Shown here in pieces: positions 17,565 through 26,283 of a stretch of 27,386 bases of DNA; positions within the stretch are counted from its first letter, which is position 1; the number at the start of each line of letters is the position of its first letter. A program made the translations under genes and the position numbers. The stretch is from JBKDZR01 sp047971485. GTDB taxonomy: Bacteria > Pseudomonadota > Alphaproteobacteria > Rhodobacterales > Rhodobacteraceae. The notes below the pieces were generated by a model, which searched no databases, was not told the DNA's origin, and worked only from the letters and a program-made list of their open reading frames with translations. The stretch spans positions 1 to 27,386 of the forward strand of contig JBKDZR010000120.1 in the NCBI GenBank assembly GCA_047971485.1, written 5' to 3'.

Positions 17565-18581
17565 ATGTCTTTATTCAAGAAGAACTTCATGGCCGTCACA
17601 ACGGGTGCGCTGATGGCCACCGTTCTCTGTGGCGCGCCGGTGGCAGGCAAAGAGCTTAAGTTCTCTATTTTCCTTGCGGATGGGGCCACTGTCGTTCAGA
17701 GAGCGCTGCTGCCCTATGCCCAAAAAATCGAGGAGGTGACCGATGGCGAGCTTACGATTACCCCCTATACCGGGGGGGCGTTGGGCGGCGGAGCCGAGCA
17801 ACTGTCGCTGGTCGAAACCGGTGTGGCCGATCTGGCCTTTATCGTTCCCAGCTACTCGCGCGGTCGCTTTCCTGTCACCGATCTGGGTTTGCTGCCGTTT
17901 GCTTTCGACAGTGGCCTTCAGGGTGGGCAGGTTCTGCGCGCTCTTTATGACGATTACATGCAGGAAGAATATGACGGCCTGAAGGTGCTGCTTCTCGGCG
18001 TCACGTCACCCAGCGCTATTCTAACGACCAACGTGGCGCTGGCCAGCCTTGATGACATGAAGGGTGTCAAGCTGCGTGGGACCGGTGGCAGCCAGAATGC
18101 GGTTCTTGAGGAACTGGGTGTAAACCTTGTCAGCCTGCCGATCAGCGAAGGCTATCTGGCCATGGAGCGGGGTGTCATCCAGGGAACAGTGCTTCCGCTT
18201 TCCAGCGTGCCGGGCATGAAACTGCAGGAAATCATTCGGTATGTGAACGAGGTAAACTTTTCTGCAACGCCGGTGCTGGTGGCAATGAACATTGACACAT
18301 GGAACAGCCTCAGCCCTGAACAGCAGACGGCGATTGATGGGCTGTACGAAGAGTATTCGGATGTCTTTTCGCTCAGCTACGATGATGACGTCGAGAACGG
18401 CCGCCAGGTTCTGGCCGAGGCGGGTGCCCAGACCGTCAACTTCAGCGATGCGGATATCGCGACCCTGCACAATATGGCCGACCCGATCTGGGCTGAATGG
18501 GTCGAGATGGCCAAGGCTGATCGTCTGGACGGTGAAGAGATCATGGCCCGTTTCAAGGCTTTGATCGAAGAAACGAAGTAG
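17565..18581 (+). CDS. TRAP transporter solute-binding protein (DctP family)
   Basis: The product is 338 residues, periplasmic. It has a Sec signal peptide (residues 1-28, KK followed by a hydrophobic stretch, cleavage near APVAG). The mature part has the DctP fold, with the conserved segment DDMKGVKLRGTGG, in which R171 is at the position of the arginine that salt-bridges the ligand carboxylate. The ligand is therefore expected to be an organic acid. GGGAGGA precedes the ATG. Its membrane partners DctQ and DctM follow after an inserted aldehyde dehydrogenase gene. GC-rich stem-forming sequence after the stop (18620-18680) could damp downstream expression and leave the binding protein in excess. 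Confidence 0.93.
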   Translation: MSLFKKNFMAVTTGALMATVLCGAPVAGKELKFSIFLADGATVVQRALLPYAQKIEEVTDGELTITPYTGGALGGGAEQLSLVETGVADLAFIVPSYSRGRFPVTDLGLLPFAFDSGLQGGQVLRALYDDYMQEEYDGLKVLLLGVTSPSAILTTNVALASLDDMKGVKLRGTGGSQNAVLEELGVNLVSLPISEGYLAMERGVIQGTVLPLSSVPGMKLQEIIRYVNEVNFSATPVLVAMNIDTWNSLSPEQQTAIDGLYEEYSDVFSLSYDDDVENGRQVLAEAGAQTVNFSDADIATLHNMADPIWAEWVEMAKADRLDGEEIMARFKALIEETK

Positions 18582-18696
18582 ACCGGGTTCCTGTCGAAAG
18601 GCACTGCTACGCCGCGGGCGAAGGGTGGGGTTTCCCGCCTCTTTCCCCGCCTTGTCCGGTGCCTTCCCCAAGGCCCCTGTACTGAAGGGAGGCAAC

Positions 18697-20100
18697 ATGA
18701 CCAGCTATCGGTTCCTGATCGGCGGTATCCTTGAAGAGGGCGCTGCGACGATAGATGTGATCAATCCTGCGACGGCTGCACCTTTCGCGACGGCGCCGGC
18801 CGCCTCGGAGGATCAGATCGACCGGGCGATCACTGCGGCTGCGGACGCTTTTGGCGCATGGCGCGACACCCCTTATGCCAGCCGACGCGATGTGCTGAAC
18901 CGGATCATTGAGGCCATCGCGTCGGACCGAGAGGAACTTGCGCGGTTGCTGACGCTGGAACAGGGCAAGCCGCTGGCCTTTGCCCGTGGCGAGGTGGACA
19001 CCACGCTGGATTACATGCGCTACTTTGCCGGCCTGGATCTGCCGGTCGAGGTTCTGGCCGATGACGCCGAGCGGAGGGTGGAAGTGCACCGGGTTGCGGT
19101 CGGGCCCGTGGCGGCAATCGTTCCGTGGAATTATCCGTTGCTGTTGATGGCCTTCAAGCTGCCGCCAGCCTTGCTGGGGGGCAATACCGTGGTTCTGAAA
19201 CCCGCGCCAACAACCCCGCTGTCGGCCCTGCGTCTGGGGGCGCTTATTGCTGACATCGTTCCGCCCGGGGTGGTCAATGTGATTTCGGGCAGCGATGCGG
19301 TCGGGCCGAGGCTGACCTCTGATCCGCGCATCGCAAAGATATCCTTTACCGGTTCCACGGCGACGGGCCTTCGGGTCATGGCCTCGGCGGCTTCCAATCT
19401 GACGCGCGTCACCCTGGAACTGGGGGGCAACGATCCGGCGCTGATCCTGCCCGACAGCGATTTGGCACGTGTCGCCCCGAAGATCTTTGCCTTTGCCTTT
19501 GGCAATTCGGGCCAGATCTGTCGGGCGATCAAACGTGTCTACGTGCCGCACAACATGATGGATGGGCTTTGCGAAAACCTCTCGGCTTTGTGTGAAAAAG
19601 CTATTGTTGGCGATGGGATGCAGCCAGATGTTCAGTTCGGGCCGGTCCAAAACTATAAGCAATACCAAAGGGTGAAATCCCTCTATCGGGCAGGTGCCGG
19701 TCAGGGGCGGGTGTTGGCCGGCGGCGGTCCCGTTGACGGACCGGGATACTTCTTTCGCCCCACGGTGGTGGCTGATCTGCCGGATCATAACCCGCTGGTG
19801 CAGGACGAGCAGTTCGGCCCGCTTCTTCCGCTCGTCGCCTATGATGATCTGGACGACGCGATCCGTCGTGCCAATGGCGGGCCCTTTGGTCTGGCGGCAT
19901 CTGTCTGGGGCAATGACCCGGGCCAGGCCAGAGCCATCGCGACCCGTCTGGATGCGGGAACGGTTTGGATCAACAAGCACGGCGACCGGCTGCCCAACCT
20001 GCCAATTGCCGGGGCAAAGCAGTCCGGCATGGGGGTCGAGCTCGGGATGGCCGGTTTTCTAGAATACACACAGATGAAGGTCATCAACCAGGCTGTTTGA
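18697..20100 (+). CDS. NAD(P)-dependent aldehyde dehydrogenase
   Basis: The product is 467 residues, slightly short but complete. N145 (PWNYP) and K168 (VLKPA) bind cofactor and polarise the substrate, E241 (LELGGNDP) is the general base and C275 (NSGQICRA) the nucleophile. The end has the LPIAGAKQSGMG motif. It oxidises an aldehyde, or a semialdehyde, to the acid. The ATG at 18697 is chosen over the open frame from 18625 because GGGAGG precedes it and the family domain begins there. Lying between dctP and dctQM, it is tied to uptake of the same substrate. The exact aldehyde is unknown. Confidence 0.93.
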   Translation: MTSYRFLIGGILEEGAATIDVINPATAAPFATAPAASEDQIDRAITAAADAFGAWRDTPYASRRDVLNRIIEAIASDREELARLLTLEQGKPLAFARGEVDTTLDYMRYFAGLDLPVEVLADDAERRVEVHRVAVGPVAAIVPWNYPLLLMAFKLPPALLGGNTVVLKPAPTTPLSALRLGALIADIVPPGVVNVISGSDAVGPRLTSDPRIAKISFTGSTATGLRVMASAASNLTRVTLELGGNDPALILPDSDLARVAPKIFAFAFGNSGQICRAIKRVYVPHNMMDGLCENLSALCEKAIVGDGMQPDVQFGPVQNYKQYQRVKSLYRAGAGQGRVLAGGGPVDGPGYFFRPTVVADLPDHNPLVQDEQFGPLLPLVAYDDLDDAIRRANGGPFGLAASVWGNDPGQARAIATRLDAGTVWINKHGDRLPNLPIAGAKQSGMGVELGMAGFLEYTQMKVINQAV

Positions 20101-20162
20101 GCGGCCGGGATCACGGGGCCGCGGCGCAGACCGACCTGCTGGTCCATGCAAGGAGAAGGTCA

Positions 20163-20765
20163 ATGAGCAGTCCCAAAGACCCGGACAACGTCGCCCTGTC
20201 CGCAGAGACACGATCCCACACCGGCGATGGCCGTGCGGCAGGCGAAGCCAGCGACGCAACAGGCGTGATCGGGGCCATTTCCCGGTTCGTGGGGTGGCTT
20301 AGCAAGGCGGCGCTGCTGGGCGGGATGATGGCCCTGTTCCTCATCACAGCCATTGTCACGGTCGATGTGATGCTCAGGACCTTCGTCAACATATCCGTTC
20401 CCGGTGCCTCTGAGATTGCCGGGCTTTTACAGGCCATGATGGTGTTTCTCGGTCTCGCCTATACGCTTCGGGCCGGGCAGCACATCAAGGTGGACATGTT
20501 CGTCAAGACGTTTCCCGAGGGCGCACAGAGATGGCTGGATCTGTTGCTTGCCATCCTGGCTCTGGCCGTTTTCGTCTTCGTGACCTACGCCATGTATGAT
20601 GTAGCCACCGGCCCGAGGGCCTGGCGTGAATCCTCGGATCTGCTTGCCATCAGGCTTCAACCCTTCAAGATCGCTGCGGCTGTCGGAACCGGGCTGATGT
20701 GCCTGGAAATTCTTGACCGGATCTTGCGCCTCTTGCCGAAAAAGAAAGGCCCGGTGCCGTCATGA
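20163..20765 (+). CDS. TRAP transporter small permease (DctQ family)
   Basis: The product is 200 residues with four membrane helices (about 45-67, 85-103, 124-146 and 168-185) after a hydrophilic N-terminus of about 40 residues. The segment GQHIKVDMF (105-113) is the characteristic DctQ loop motif. It forms the membrane complex with DctM and helps dock the binding protein. AAGGAGAAGG lies before the ATG at 20163; the open frame extends further upstream without family similarity. It overlaps dctM by ATGA, so the two are translationally coupled. Confidence 0.92.
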   Translation: MSSPKDPDNVALSAETRSHTGDGRAAGEASDATGVIGAISRFVGWLSKAALLGGMMALFLITAIVTVDVMLRTFVNISVPGASEIAGLLQAMMVFLGLAYTLRAGQHIKVDMFVKTFPEGAQRWLDLLLAILALAVFVFVTYAMYDVATGPRAWRESSDLLAIRLQPFKIAAAVGTGLMCLEILDRILRLLPKKKGPVPS

Positions 20766-22072
20766 GCTTCGTTGCAGTCGGAATCCTTGGCATCATTCTG
20801 ATGCTCGTGCTGGTCGCGCTGAGCATGCCGATCGGGTTTGCCATGACCACGGTCGGCCTTGGTGGGATTGGGGTTGTCTATTCGTGGAAACTGGGTCCCA
20901 TCATCGGTGCCGCCGGCATCACGCCCTTTGCGGCGGCCAATGACTTCATCTTCACTGCGATCCCATTGTTCATCCTGATGGGCAGCGTGGCGTTCCGGGC
21001 CGAGATCAGTTCGGAAATGTTCGATACCACCAGAAAATGGATCGGCCATTGGCCCGGTGGCTTGGCCTGTTCGACTGTCGCGACCTGTTCCGGTTTTGCT
21101 GCGGCCTCCGGGTCGAGTATCGCCACGGCTGCGGCCCTGGCCCCGATCACCATTCCCGAAATGCGATCCAGCGGTTTCGATGATCGCTTGGCCACCGGGG
21201 TTGTCGCCGCAGGCGGCACGCTGGGCATCCTTATCCCACCAAGTGTCGGCTTGTTGATCTATGCCTTGATCACGGACCAGTCCATCGGGCAGCTGTTCAT
21301 GGCGGGGGTTCTGCCGGGTCTTCTGATGACGTTGCTGTTCGGAGTGGTCATTGTGATTTGGGCCCTTTTCCGGCCGGATCATGCGCCACGCTCACGCCGT
21401 TTCAACTGGCGGGAACGCTTTGTGGCCTTGCGTGGTATTCTCGCGATTTCAGCCCTGTTTCTCTTGGTGATGGGGGGGATTTACGGTGGCTTCTTTACCC
21501 CAACCGAGGCTGCCGCGATCGGGGCATCGGGTGCAATCCTGATTGCCATTGTAAAGCGCAAAATGACGGTGCAGCTTTTGCATGACGCGCTGAAAGAGAC
21601 TGTGCAGACCACCTGCATGATCTTCATGATCATCATCGGCGCGCATCTGTTCAGTGTCTTTCTTGCGACCACGCAAGTGCCGTCGAATCTGGCGGGCTAT
21701 GTGGGCAGCCTTCCCTTTTCGCGCTATGTCATCCTGGCAATCATTATCATGATGTACCTCGTGCTGGGGTGTGTTCTGGACGTTCTGGCCATGATCGTGC
21801 TGACCGTTCCCATCGTCTATCCCGCGATTGTTGCACTGGGCTTCGATCCGATCTGGTTTGGTGTGATCATCGTGATTGTCATGGAGATGGCCCTGATCAC
21901 ACCGCCTGTGGGGATGAATGTCTTTGTGATCAATGCCACGTATCCGAGTGTTCCGCTGATTGCAGTCTTTGCCGGGGTTTTGCCTTTCCTGCTTGCCCAG
22001 CTTGTGCTGGTGGTCCTGCTGGCCATGTTCCCGCAAATTGCCCTGTGGTTGCCGACGCTGATGTTCAACTGA
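20762..22072 (+). CDS. TRAP transporter large permease (DctM family)
   Basis: The product is 436 residues, the typical size, with 11-12 hydrophobic helices. Family features include the early IPLFILMGSVAF region, the ATCSGFAAASGSSIATAAAL loop segment, LGILIPPSVGLLIYALITDQSIG and the late EMALITPPVGMNVFVI motif. It is the sodium-driven transport channel, working with DctQ and the periplasmic DctP. The start overlaps dctQ by four bases. It ends the tightly packed part of the cluster. Confidence 0.95.
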   Translation: MSFVAVGILGIILMLVLVALSMPIGFAMTTVGLGGIGVVYSWKLGPIIGAAGITPFAAANDFIFTAIPLFILMGSVAFRAEISSEMFDTTRKWIGHWPGGLACSTVATCSGFAAASGSSIATAAALAPITIPEMRSSGFDDRLATGVVAAGGTLGILIPPSVGLLIYALITDQSIGQLFMAGVLPGLLMTLLFGVVIVIWALFRPDHAPRSRRFNWRERFVALRGILAISALFLLVMGGIYGGFFTPTEAAAIGASGAILIAIVKRKMTVQLLHDALKETVQTTCMIFMIIIGAHLFSVFLATTQVPSNLAGYVGSLPFSRYVILAIIIMMYLVLGCVLDVLAMIVLTVPIVYPAIVALGFDPIWFGVIIVIVMEMALITPPVGMNVFVINATYPSVPLIAVFAGVLPFLLAQLVLVVLLAMFPQIALWLPTLMFN

Positions 22073-22202
22073 TGCGACCCGAAAACCTGCGGGCGATGTG
22101 GCATCCGCGTGGTCCGGCTGCGCCTTGGCACCAGTGATATCGGCCAGTTCCAAACCGCAGATTTTTCAGGGGGAAGGGCCAGTGGTGGCCGGTGTGACCT
22201 GA

Positions 22203-22234
22203 CCCGGCCCTTGCCCTTGCCCTTGCCTGCCGGG
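22203..22234 (+). repeat. CCCTTG tandem repeat within an inverted repeat
   Basis: Three perfect copies of CCCTTG run from 22208 to 22225. They lie largely in the 20-base loop between perfect 6-base arms CCCGGC (22203-22208) and GCCGGG (22229-22234). The element sits in the 245-base gap between dctM and the aminotransferase gene. It could be a weak terminator-like hairpin or a slippage-prone tract. The rest of the gap shows no gene. Confidence 0.5.
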
Positions 22235-22317
22235 ATAGGGCATGAACAGTTCATGGGATATGGGCGGTGGATACAGGTCAGAACCGGGTCCGATGCCGCT
22301 GGCGGGGGAACTGGACC

Positions 22318-23655
22318 ATGACGAAGCTTTTGCACCGTTCGACCAAGCTGTCTTTTGACATTGCCACTTCGGGGCAAGGCAGTTGGCTGACGTTGCAGGA
22401 TGGCCGGCAGGTGCTGGATGCTTCGGGGGGGGCGGCAGTGGCCTGCATTGGCCATGGCAACCGCCGGGTGGCCGAGGCGATGGCCGATCAGGCGATGAAG
22501 ATCGGTTATCTGCACACCATGTTCTTTTCTTCCGAGCCCGCCGAGGAACTGGCCGAGCTGCTGATCAATCTCAGCGGGGGTGCCTTTTCCCATGCCTTTT
22601 TCGTCTCTTCCGGGTCCGAGACGATGGAAAGTGCCCTCAAGATGGCGCTGCAATACCATGTCGAGCGTGGCGAGACGGGGCGCACCCGTTTTATTTCCCG
22701 CCGGCAAAGTTATCACGGCAACACCTTCGGCGCGCTGGCGGCCTCGGGCCATGTCGGGCGGCGCTCGATCTATGAGGGGGTGCTGATGACGAATTTCAGC
22801 TTCGTTGGCCCTTCATTCCCCTATCATTACCAGCCTGCAGGCATGAGCGACGCTGACTACGTCGCCCAAAGTGCGGCGGAACTGGAGGCCGAGATCCAGC
22901 GCCTCGGGCCGGGCACCGTCGCGGCCTTCATCGCGGAAACGATCGTTGGGGCAACCTCGGGCTGTGCGGTGGCCGCGCCGGGGTATTTCGCCGCCATGCG
23001 TCAGGTCTGCGACCGCCATGGCATTCTGATGATCGCCGATGAAATCATGTGTGGCATGGGCCGGTCCGGCAAGGTTCATGCCTGGGAATGGGAAGAGGGC
23101 TATCGCCCGGATCTCCAGGCCGTGGCCAAGGGGTTGGGCGGGGGCTATGCCCCGATCGGGGCGATGCTGGTCTCGCCCCGGGTGATGGCGGCGCTGGATG
23201 CGGGGACGGGGGCGTTTGTCCATGGGCATACCTATCAGGCCCATCCCGTCGCGGCGCGGGCCGCGCTGGAGGTGCAGCGGATCATTCAGGAGGACCGGCT
23301 GGTCGACAACGTTGCCACCCTGGGCCCGGTCCTGACCCGGGCCTTGCGGGATCGCTTTGCCCAGCACCCCCATGTCGGGGACATTCGCGGGCGGGGGTTT
23401 TTCCAGGCGCTGGAATTCGTCAGGGACCGGGAAACCAGGGCGCCCTTTGACGGGACGGCCGGGTTTTCGGCCAAGCTGAAGGCGGCGGGGCTTGAAGCCG
23501 GGCTGGCGATCTATCCCAATGGCGGCACGATTGATGGGGTGCGCGGCGATCATGTGATCATCGCACCCAGCTTCAATGCAGACATGGCGGAGATCGAGAT
23601 GATCTGCGATCGGCTGGACCGTGCCATTTCTGCGGCTGTGGCGGCCTGCAGCTAG
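22318..23655 (+). CDS. class III (PLP-dependent) aminotransferase
   Basis: The product is 445 residues, cytoplasmic. Features of the fold are SSGSE (97-101) for phosphate binding, YHGNTFGALAASG, the pyridine-N-binding D241 (IADEIMCGMGRSG) and the Schiff-base lysine K271 (AVAKGLGGGYAPIGAM), followed by HGHTYQAHPVA. Class III enzymes transfer the amino group of omega-amino acids, diamines or related amines to a keto acid. ATG at 22318 is chosen over 22267 because the family N-terminus starts there and a G-rich sequence precedes it. It lies 245 bases after dctM, so it may have its own promoter. It could deliver a keto acid or semialdehyde to the upstream aldehyde dehydrogenase. Confidence 0.92.
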   Translation: MTKLLHRSTKLSFDIATSGQGSWLTLQDGRQVLDASGGAAVACIGHGNRRVAEAMADQAMKIGYLHTMFFSSEPAEELAELLINLSGGAFSHAFFVSSGSETMESALKMALQYHVERGETGRTRFISRRQSYHGNTFGALAASGHVGRRSIYEGVLMTNFSFVGPSFPYHYQPAGMSDADYVAQSAAELEAEIQRLGPGTVAAFIAETIVGATSGCAVAAPGYFAAMRQVCDRHGILMIADEIMCGMGRSGKVHAWEWEEGYRPDLQAVAKGLGGGYAPIGAMLVSPRVMAALDAGTGAFVHGHTYQAHPVAARAALEVQRIIQEDRLVDNVATLGPVLTRALRDRFAQHPHVGDIRGRGFFQALEFVRDRETRAPFDGTAGFSAKLKAAGLEAGLAIYPNGGTIDGVRGDHVIIAPSFNADMAEIEMICDRLDRAISAAVAACS

Positions 23656-24045
23656 GATTTTCGTGATCCTGTTCGCCCGGGGGGCTTCCCGGCAGGGCGC
23701 TGTGCCTGCAACATGATGCCTGGCCGATCCCGTCGTGTCCGTTCCCCTTTTGGCAACCGGGGGTGCGAAAGATTGCACGTTTCTTTCGCGATCACTTGTG
23801 CCAGAGTTTCAGGGTTCCTGACGGTTCACCGGACCGCAGGGCCCAGGCGGGATCTGGACAGGTAGTGCGCCTTCCATGCTGACCGATCGCTCTGTTGCGG
23901 CCGGTTTCGGAAGGTCCGCGAATGCGCCGGCCCCCGCCCGTTTCCAGCCAGCAGATATGATCCGTGGGGACCCCGCCTGTGCGCCCCCAAAGGCGGATGG
24001 CTGCTCTGGACCCGAACGCACCGCGCCATCCAGCAGGAGAGCCCC
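23656..24045. other. 390-base intergenic region, no gene recognised
   Basis: No frame on either strand resembles a known protein. A GC-rich inverted repeat (CGCCC/GGGCG, about 23675-23700) just after the aminotransferase could help end transcription. TTGCAC near 23773 could be part of a promoter for the binding-protein gene, but no convincing -10 follows. I looked for TPP-riboswitch conserved blocks because of the THI5-like neighbour and did not find them. Confidence 0.45.
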
Positions 24046-25035
24046 ATGAAATCCCCCCGAACCCTGACCTCTTTGCTTACCGCCGCCCTCGGCCTTGTGT
24101 CGAACGGTACCCATGCCGCCGATCTGATTCCCATGACCCTTCAGATGACGTGGAAGGCTCAGGCCGAACACGGTGGCTTTCATCAGGCCGTGGCCCGTGG
24201 CTTCTATGAAGCCTGCGGTGTCGACATGATCGTCCGCGACGGCGGGCCGGGGATGGACACGGCCCAGTTGCTCAGCACCGGGGCGGTGCAGGCGGCGGCG
24301 GTTTCGCAGGCCGATGGCGTGATGGCGATGGTTGCGGCGGGCTTTCCTGCGCAAGCGGTGATGACCACCTTTCAGAAAATCCCGCAGATCCTGATGTACC
24401 ACGACGGTCAGGGGATTGCCGGCCCCGAGGATCTGGCGGGCCGGCCGATCCTGATGTCCCAGTCGAACCGGGTGACGATCTGGCCCTTCCTCAAGGCGAA
24501 ATATGGGCTCTCGGATGCGGATCTGCGCGCCTATAACGGCCAGATCGCCCTGTGGATGACCACGCCTGAGGCGGTTCAGCAGGGTTTCGTCAGCTCCGAG
24601 CCCTATGCCTATGAACAGGATACGGGCCAGCCGGCGCAGTATTTCCTGATCGCGGATATGGGCTATCCGTCCTATGGCGGGCTGATCGCCGTGGCTGATC
24701 AAACGATCGCCGATCAGCCCGGGGCGGTGCGCTGCCTGGTCGAGGGCTCGATCCGGGGGTGGCAGGATTTCCTGGTCGATCCGGCCCCGGCCAAGGCGAT
24801 CATTGCCGCGCGCAACCCTTCACAAAGCGAGGGGCAGATGGATTTTGCCATTGCCAAGATGCTGGAGGAACATCTGCTGTATGAAACCGACCCGTCCGAT
24901 CTGGGGATGATGACCGCCGCGCGCTGGGGCGAACATGCGCAGATGCTGAAAGAACAGGGGCTGTTGGCGCCGGATTTCGATGAAAGTACCGCCTACACGC
25001 TGGAATTTCTGCCCCCCGCAAGCGACCTGAACTGA
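24046..25035 (+). CDS. THI5/NMT1-like (SsuA-type) ABC substrate-binding protein
   Basis: The product is 329 residues with a Sec signal peptide (residues 1-25, ending THAAD), so it is periplasmic. The mature start, MTLQMTWKAQAEHGGFHQAV followed by ARGFYEACGVDM, is the NMT1/SsuA-family opening that shapes the ligand pocket; the family also shows in DLAGRPILMSQS and AVQQGFVSSEPY. Relatives bind pyrimidines, sulfonates, nitrate or aromatic acids. The ATG follows CAGGAGAGCCCC. No matching permease or ATPase gene lies beside it. The next gene, 12 bases after its stop, is a Rieske oxygenase, so the ligand is probably the oxygenase substrate or a relative. Confidence 0.87.
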   Translation: MKSPRTLTSLLTAALGLVSNGTHAADLIPMTLQMTWKAQAEHGGFHQAVARGFYEACGVDMIVRDGGPGMDTAQLLSTGAVQAAAVSQADGVMAMVAAGFPAQAVMTTFQKIPQILMYHDGQGIAGPEDLAGRPILMSQSNRVTIWPFLKAKYGLSDADLRAYNGQIALWMTTPEAVQQGFVSSEPYAYEQDTGQPAQYFLIADMGYPSYGGLIAVADQTIADQPGAVRCLVEGSIRGWQDFLVDPAPAKAIIAARNPSQSEGQMDFAIAKMLEEHLLYETDPSDLGMMTAARWGEHAQMLKEQGLLAPDFDESTAYTLEFLPPASDLN

Positions 25036-25047
25036 GGAGGGACCGAC

Positions 25048-26088
25048 ATGTTGGCTACCAAACAGAACATCCTGCGCCGTTTCTGGTATTCGGTCATGCC
25101 GATCTCGGATCTGGCCGATGGCCCGAAACCCTTCGTGCTGATGGGTGAAAATATCGTCCTGTTCCTTGACGGTGATGGACAACCCGCCGCGTTGGAGGAC
25201 CGCTGCTGTCACCGCACGGCCAAGCTGTCCACCGGCTGGTGCAAGAATGGCAACATCATCTGCGGCTATCACGGCTGGGAATATGACCGGACCGGCAAGC
25301 TGGTCATGGTGCCGCAATTCCCGGAACGTCAGGCCGTGCCCAATGCCCGGACCCGCAGTTTTCACGCCCGGGAACGTTATGGCTATGTCTGGGTCGCGCT
25401 GGACGATCCGATTGCCGACATTCCCGATATCCCCGAAGATCGCGATCCCGGCTTTCGGCGGATCCATCAGTTTTATGAACACTGGGCGACGTCATCGTTC
25501 CGGTTGATGGAGAACTCGTTCGATGCGGCCCATATCGCCTTCGTGCATCGCAACACCTTTGGCGACATCAATGATCCGGTGCCCGAACAGTACCGGATCG
25601 AGGAAACCCCCGAGGGCTTTACCGCCTCGGTCAACCAGGAGGTCGTCAACCCGCCCCATGCCCGCAAGATCACCGGTGAGGGGCCGGGGCGGACCATGCG
25701 CGAGATGGTCAACAAGTGGTACATGCCGTTCTGTCGGCGGATGGATGTGACCTATCCGTCGGGTCTGCGCCATATCCTGTTCAATTGTGCGACACCGATT
25801 GACGATGGCCATATGCAACTGACCCAGATCCTGTTTCGCAACGACACCGAAGAGGATTGTCCGACGGCCGATCTGGTGGCCTGGGACGCCGCTATCGTCC
25901 GCGAGGACAAGGATGTTCTGGAAACCACTGACCCCGAGGTGATCATGGATCTGGGGATCCGGTCCGAGATGCACATGGTGACTGACCGTCCCGGGATGAT
26001 CATGCGCAAACGGTTCCTGAAACTGTTCGCGGATCACGACGAGGCCGAGGTGGTGGTCAACGGTCGCGAGGTTCTTCCAGCGACCTGA
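25048..26088 (+). CDS. Rieske non-heme iron oxygenase, alpha-type subunit
   Basis: The product is 346 residues, the size of the VanA/phthalate-oxygenase-like single-component alpha subunits. The Rieske [2Fe-2S] ligands are C53-x-H55 (RCCHR) and C72-x2-H75 (CGYHGW). The mononuclear iron site is visible as D159-x2-H162-x4-H167 (FDAAHIAFVH); the acidic third ligand probably lies near EDKDVLE in the C-terminal part. Such enzymes hydroxylate, demethylate or cleave ring or ether substrates and need a reductase, which is not encoded in this window. GGAGGGA precedes the ATG and the gene lies 12 bases after the binding-protein gene, suggesting co-transcription. Confidence 0.93.
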   Translation: MLATKQNILRRFWYSVMPISDLADGPKPFVLMGENIVLFLDGDGQPAALEDRCCHRTAKLSTGWCKNGNIICGYHGWEYDRTGKLVMVPQFPERQAVPNARTRSFHARERYGYVWVALDDPIADIPDIPEDRDPGFRRIHQFYEHWATSSFRLMENSFDAAHIAFVHRNTFGDINDPVPEQYRIEETPEGFTASVNQEVVNPPHARKITGEGPGRTMREMVNKWYMPFCRRMDVTYPSGLRHILFNCATPIDDGHMQLTQILFRNDTEEDCPTADLVAWDAAIVREDKDVLETTDPEVIMDLGIRSEMHMVTDRPGMIMRKRFLKLFADHDEAEVVVNGREVLPAT

Positions 26089-26154
26089 GATGCCAAGGCG
26101 CGGGGCGCGGTCCGGGATTGCTGAGCAAAGGGCCGGAGGGGGTGCAGTCCGCTT

Positions 26155-26283
26155 GCGGCTGTGCAGGCCGACAGTGCGGTTCAGAACGCCTATCTCGGCA
26201 CGGGAACCGAAGGGCGGCGCAGCTACCGCGCGGTGGCCGAGGCCCGTCGCCGGGCAGAAGAACGCGGGGAGGCGCAATCATGA
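26155..26283 (+). pseudogene. C-terminal remnant of an ABC transporter ATPase (LivF-like)
   Basis: The frame reads AVQADSAVQNAYLGTG followed by an Arg/Glu-rich tail ending in TGA at 26281-26283. The QNAYLGTG ending is characteristic of branched-chain-type ABC ATPases. There is no Walker A, signature or Walker B upstream; a stop occurs in frame at 26122, just outside the similar segment. Only about 40 residues of a roughly 240-residue protein remain. The TGA overlaps the ATG of the next remnant (ATGA), preserving the old operon joint. Confidence 0.6.

Noticed and set aside
18607..19980. Long minus-strand open frame (457 codons) opposite the aldehyde dehydrogenase
   Set aside because: It is complementary to a clear aldehyde dehydrogenase with all catalytic residues, and the antisense translation has no recognisable domain.
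23656..24045. TPP riboswitch before the THI5-like binding protein
   Set aside because: The conserved CUGAGA and the other TPP-box blocks are not present in this leader.
23809..24702. 297-codon minus-strand frame across the binding-protein gene
   Set aside because: It runs antisense to the signal peptide and first half of the binding protein and has no domain signal of its own.
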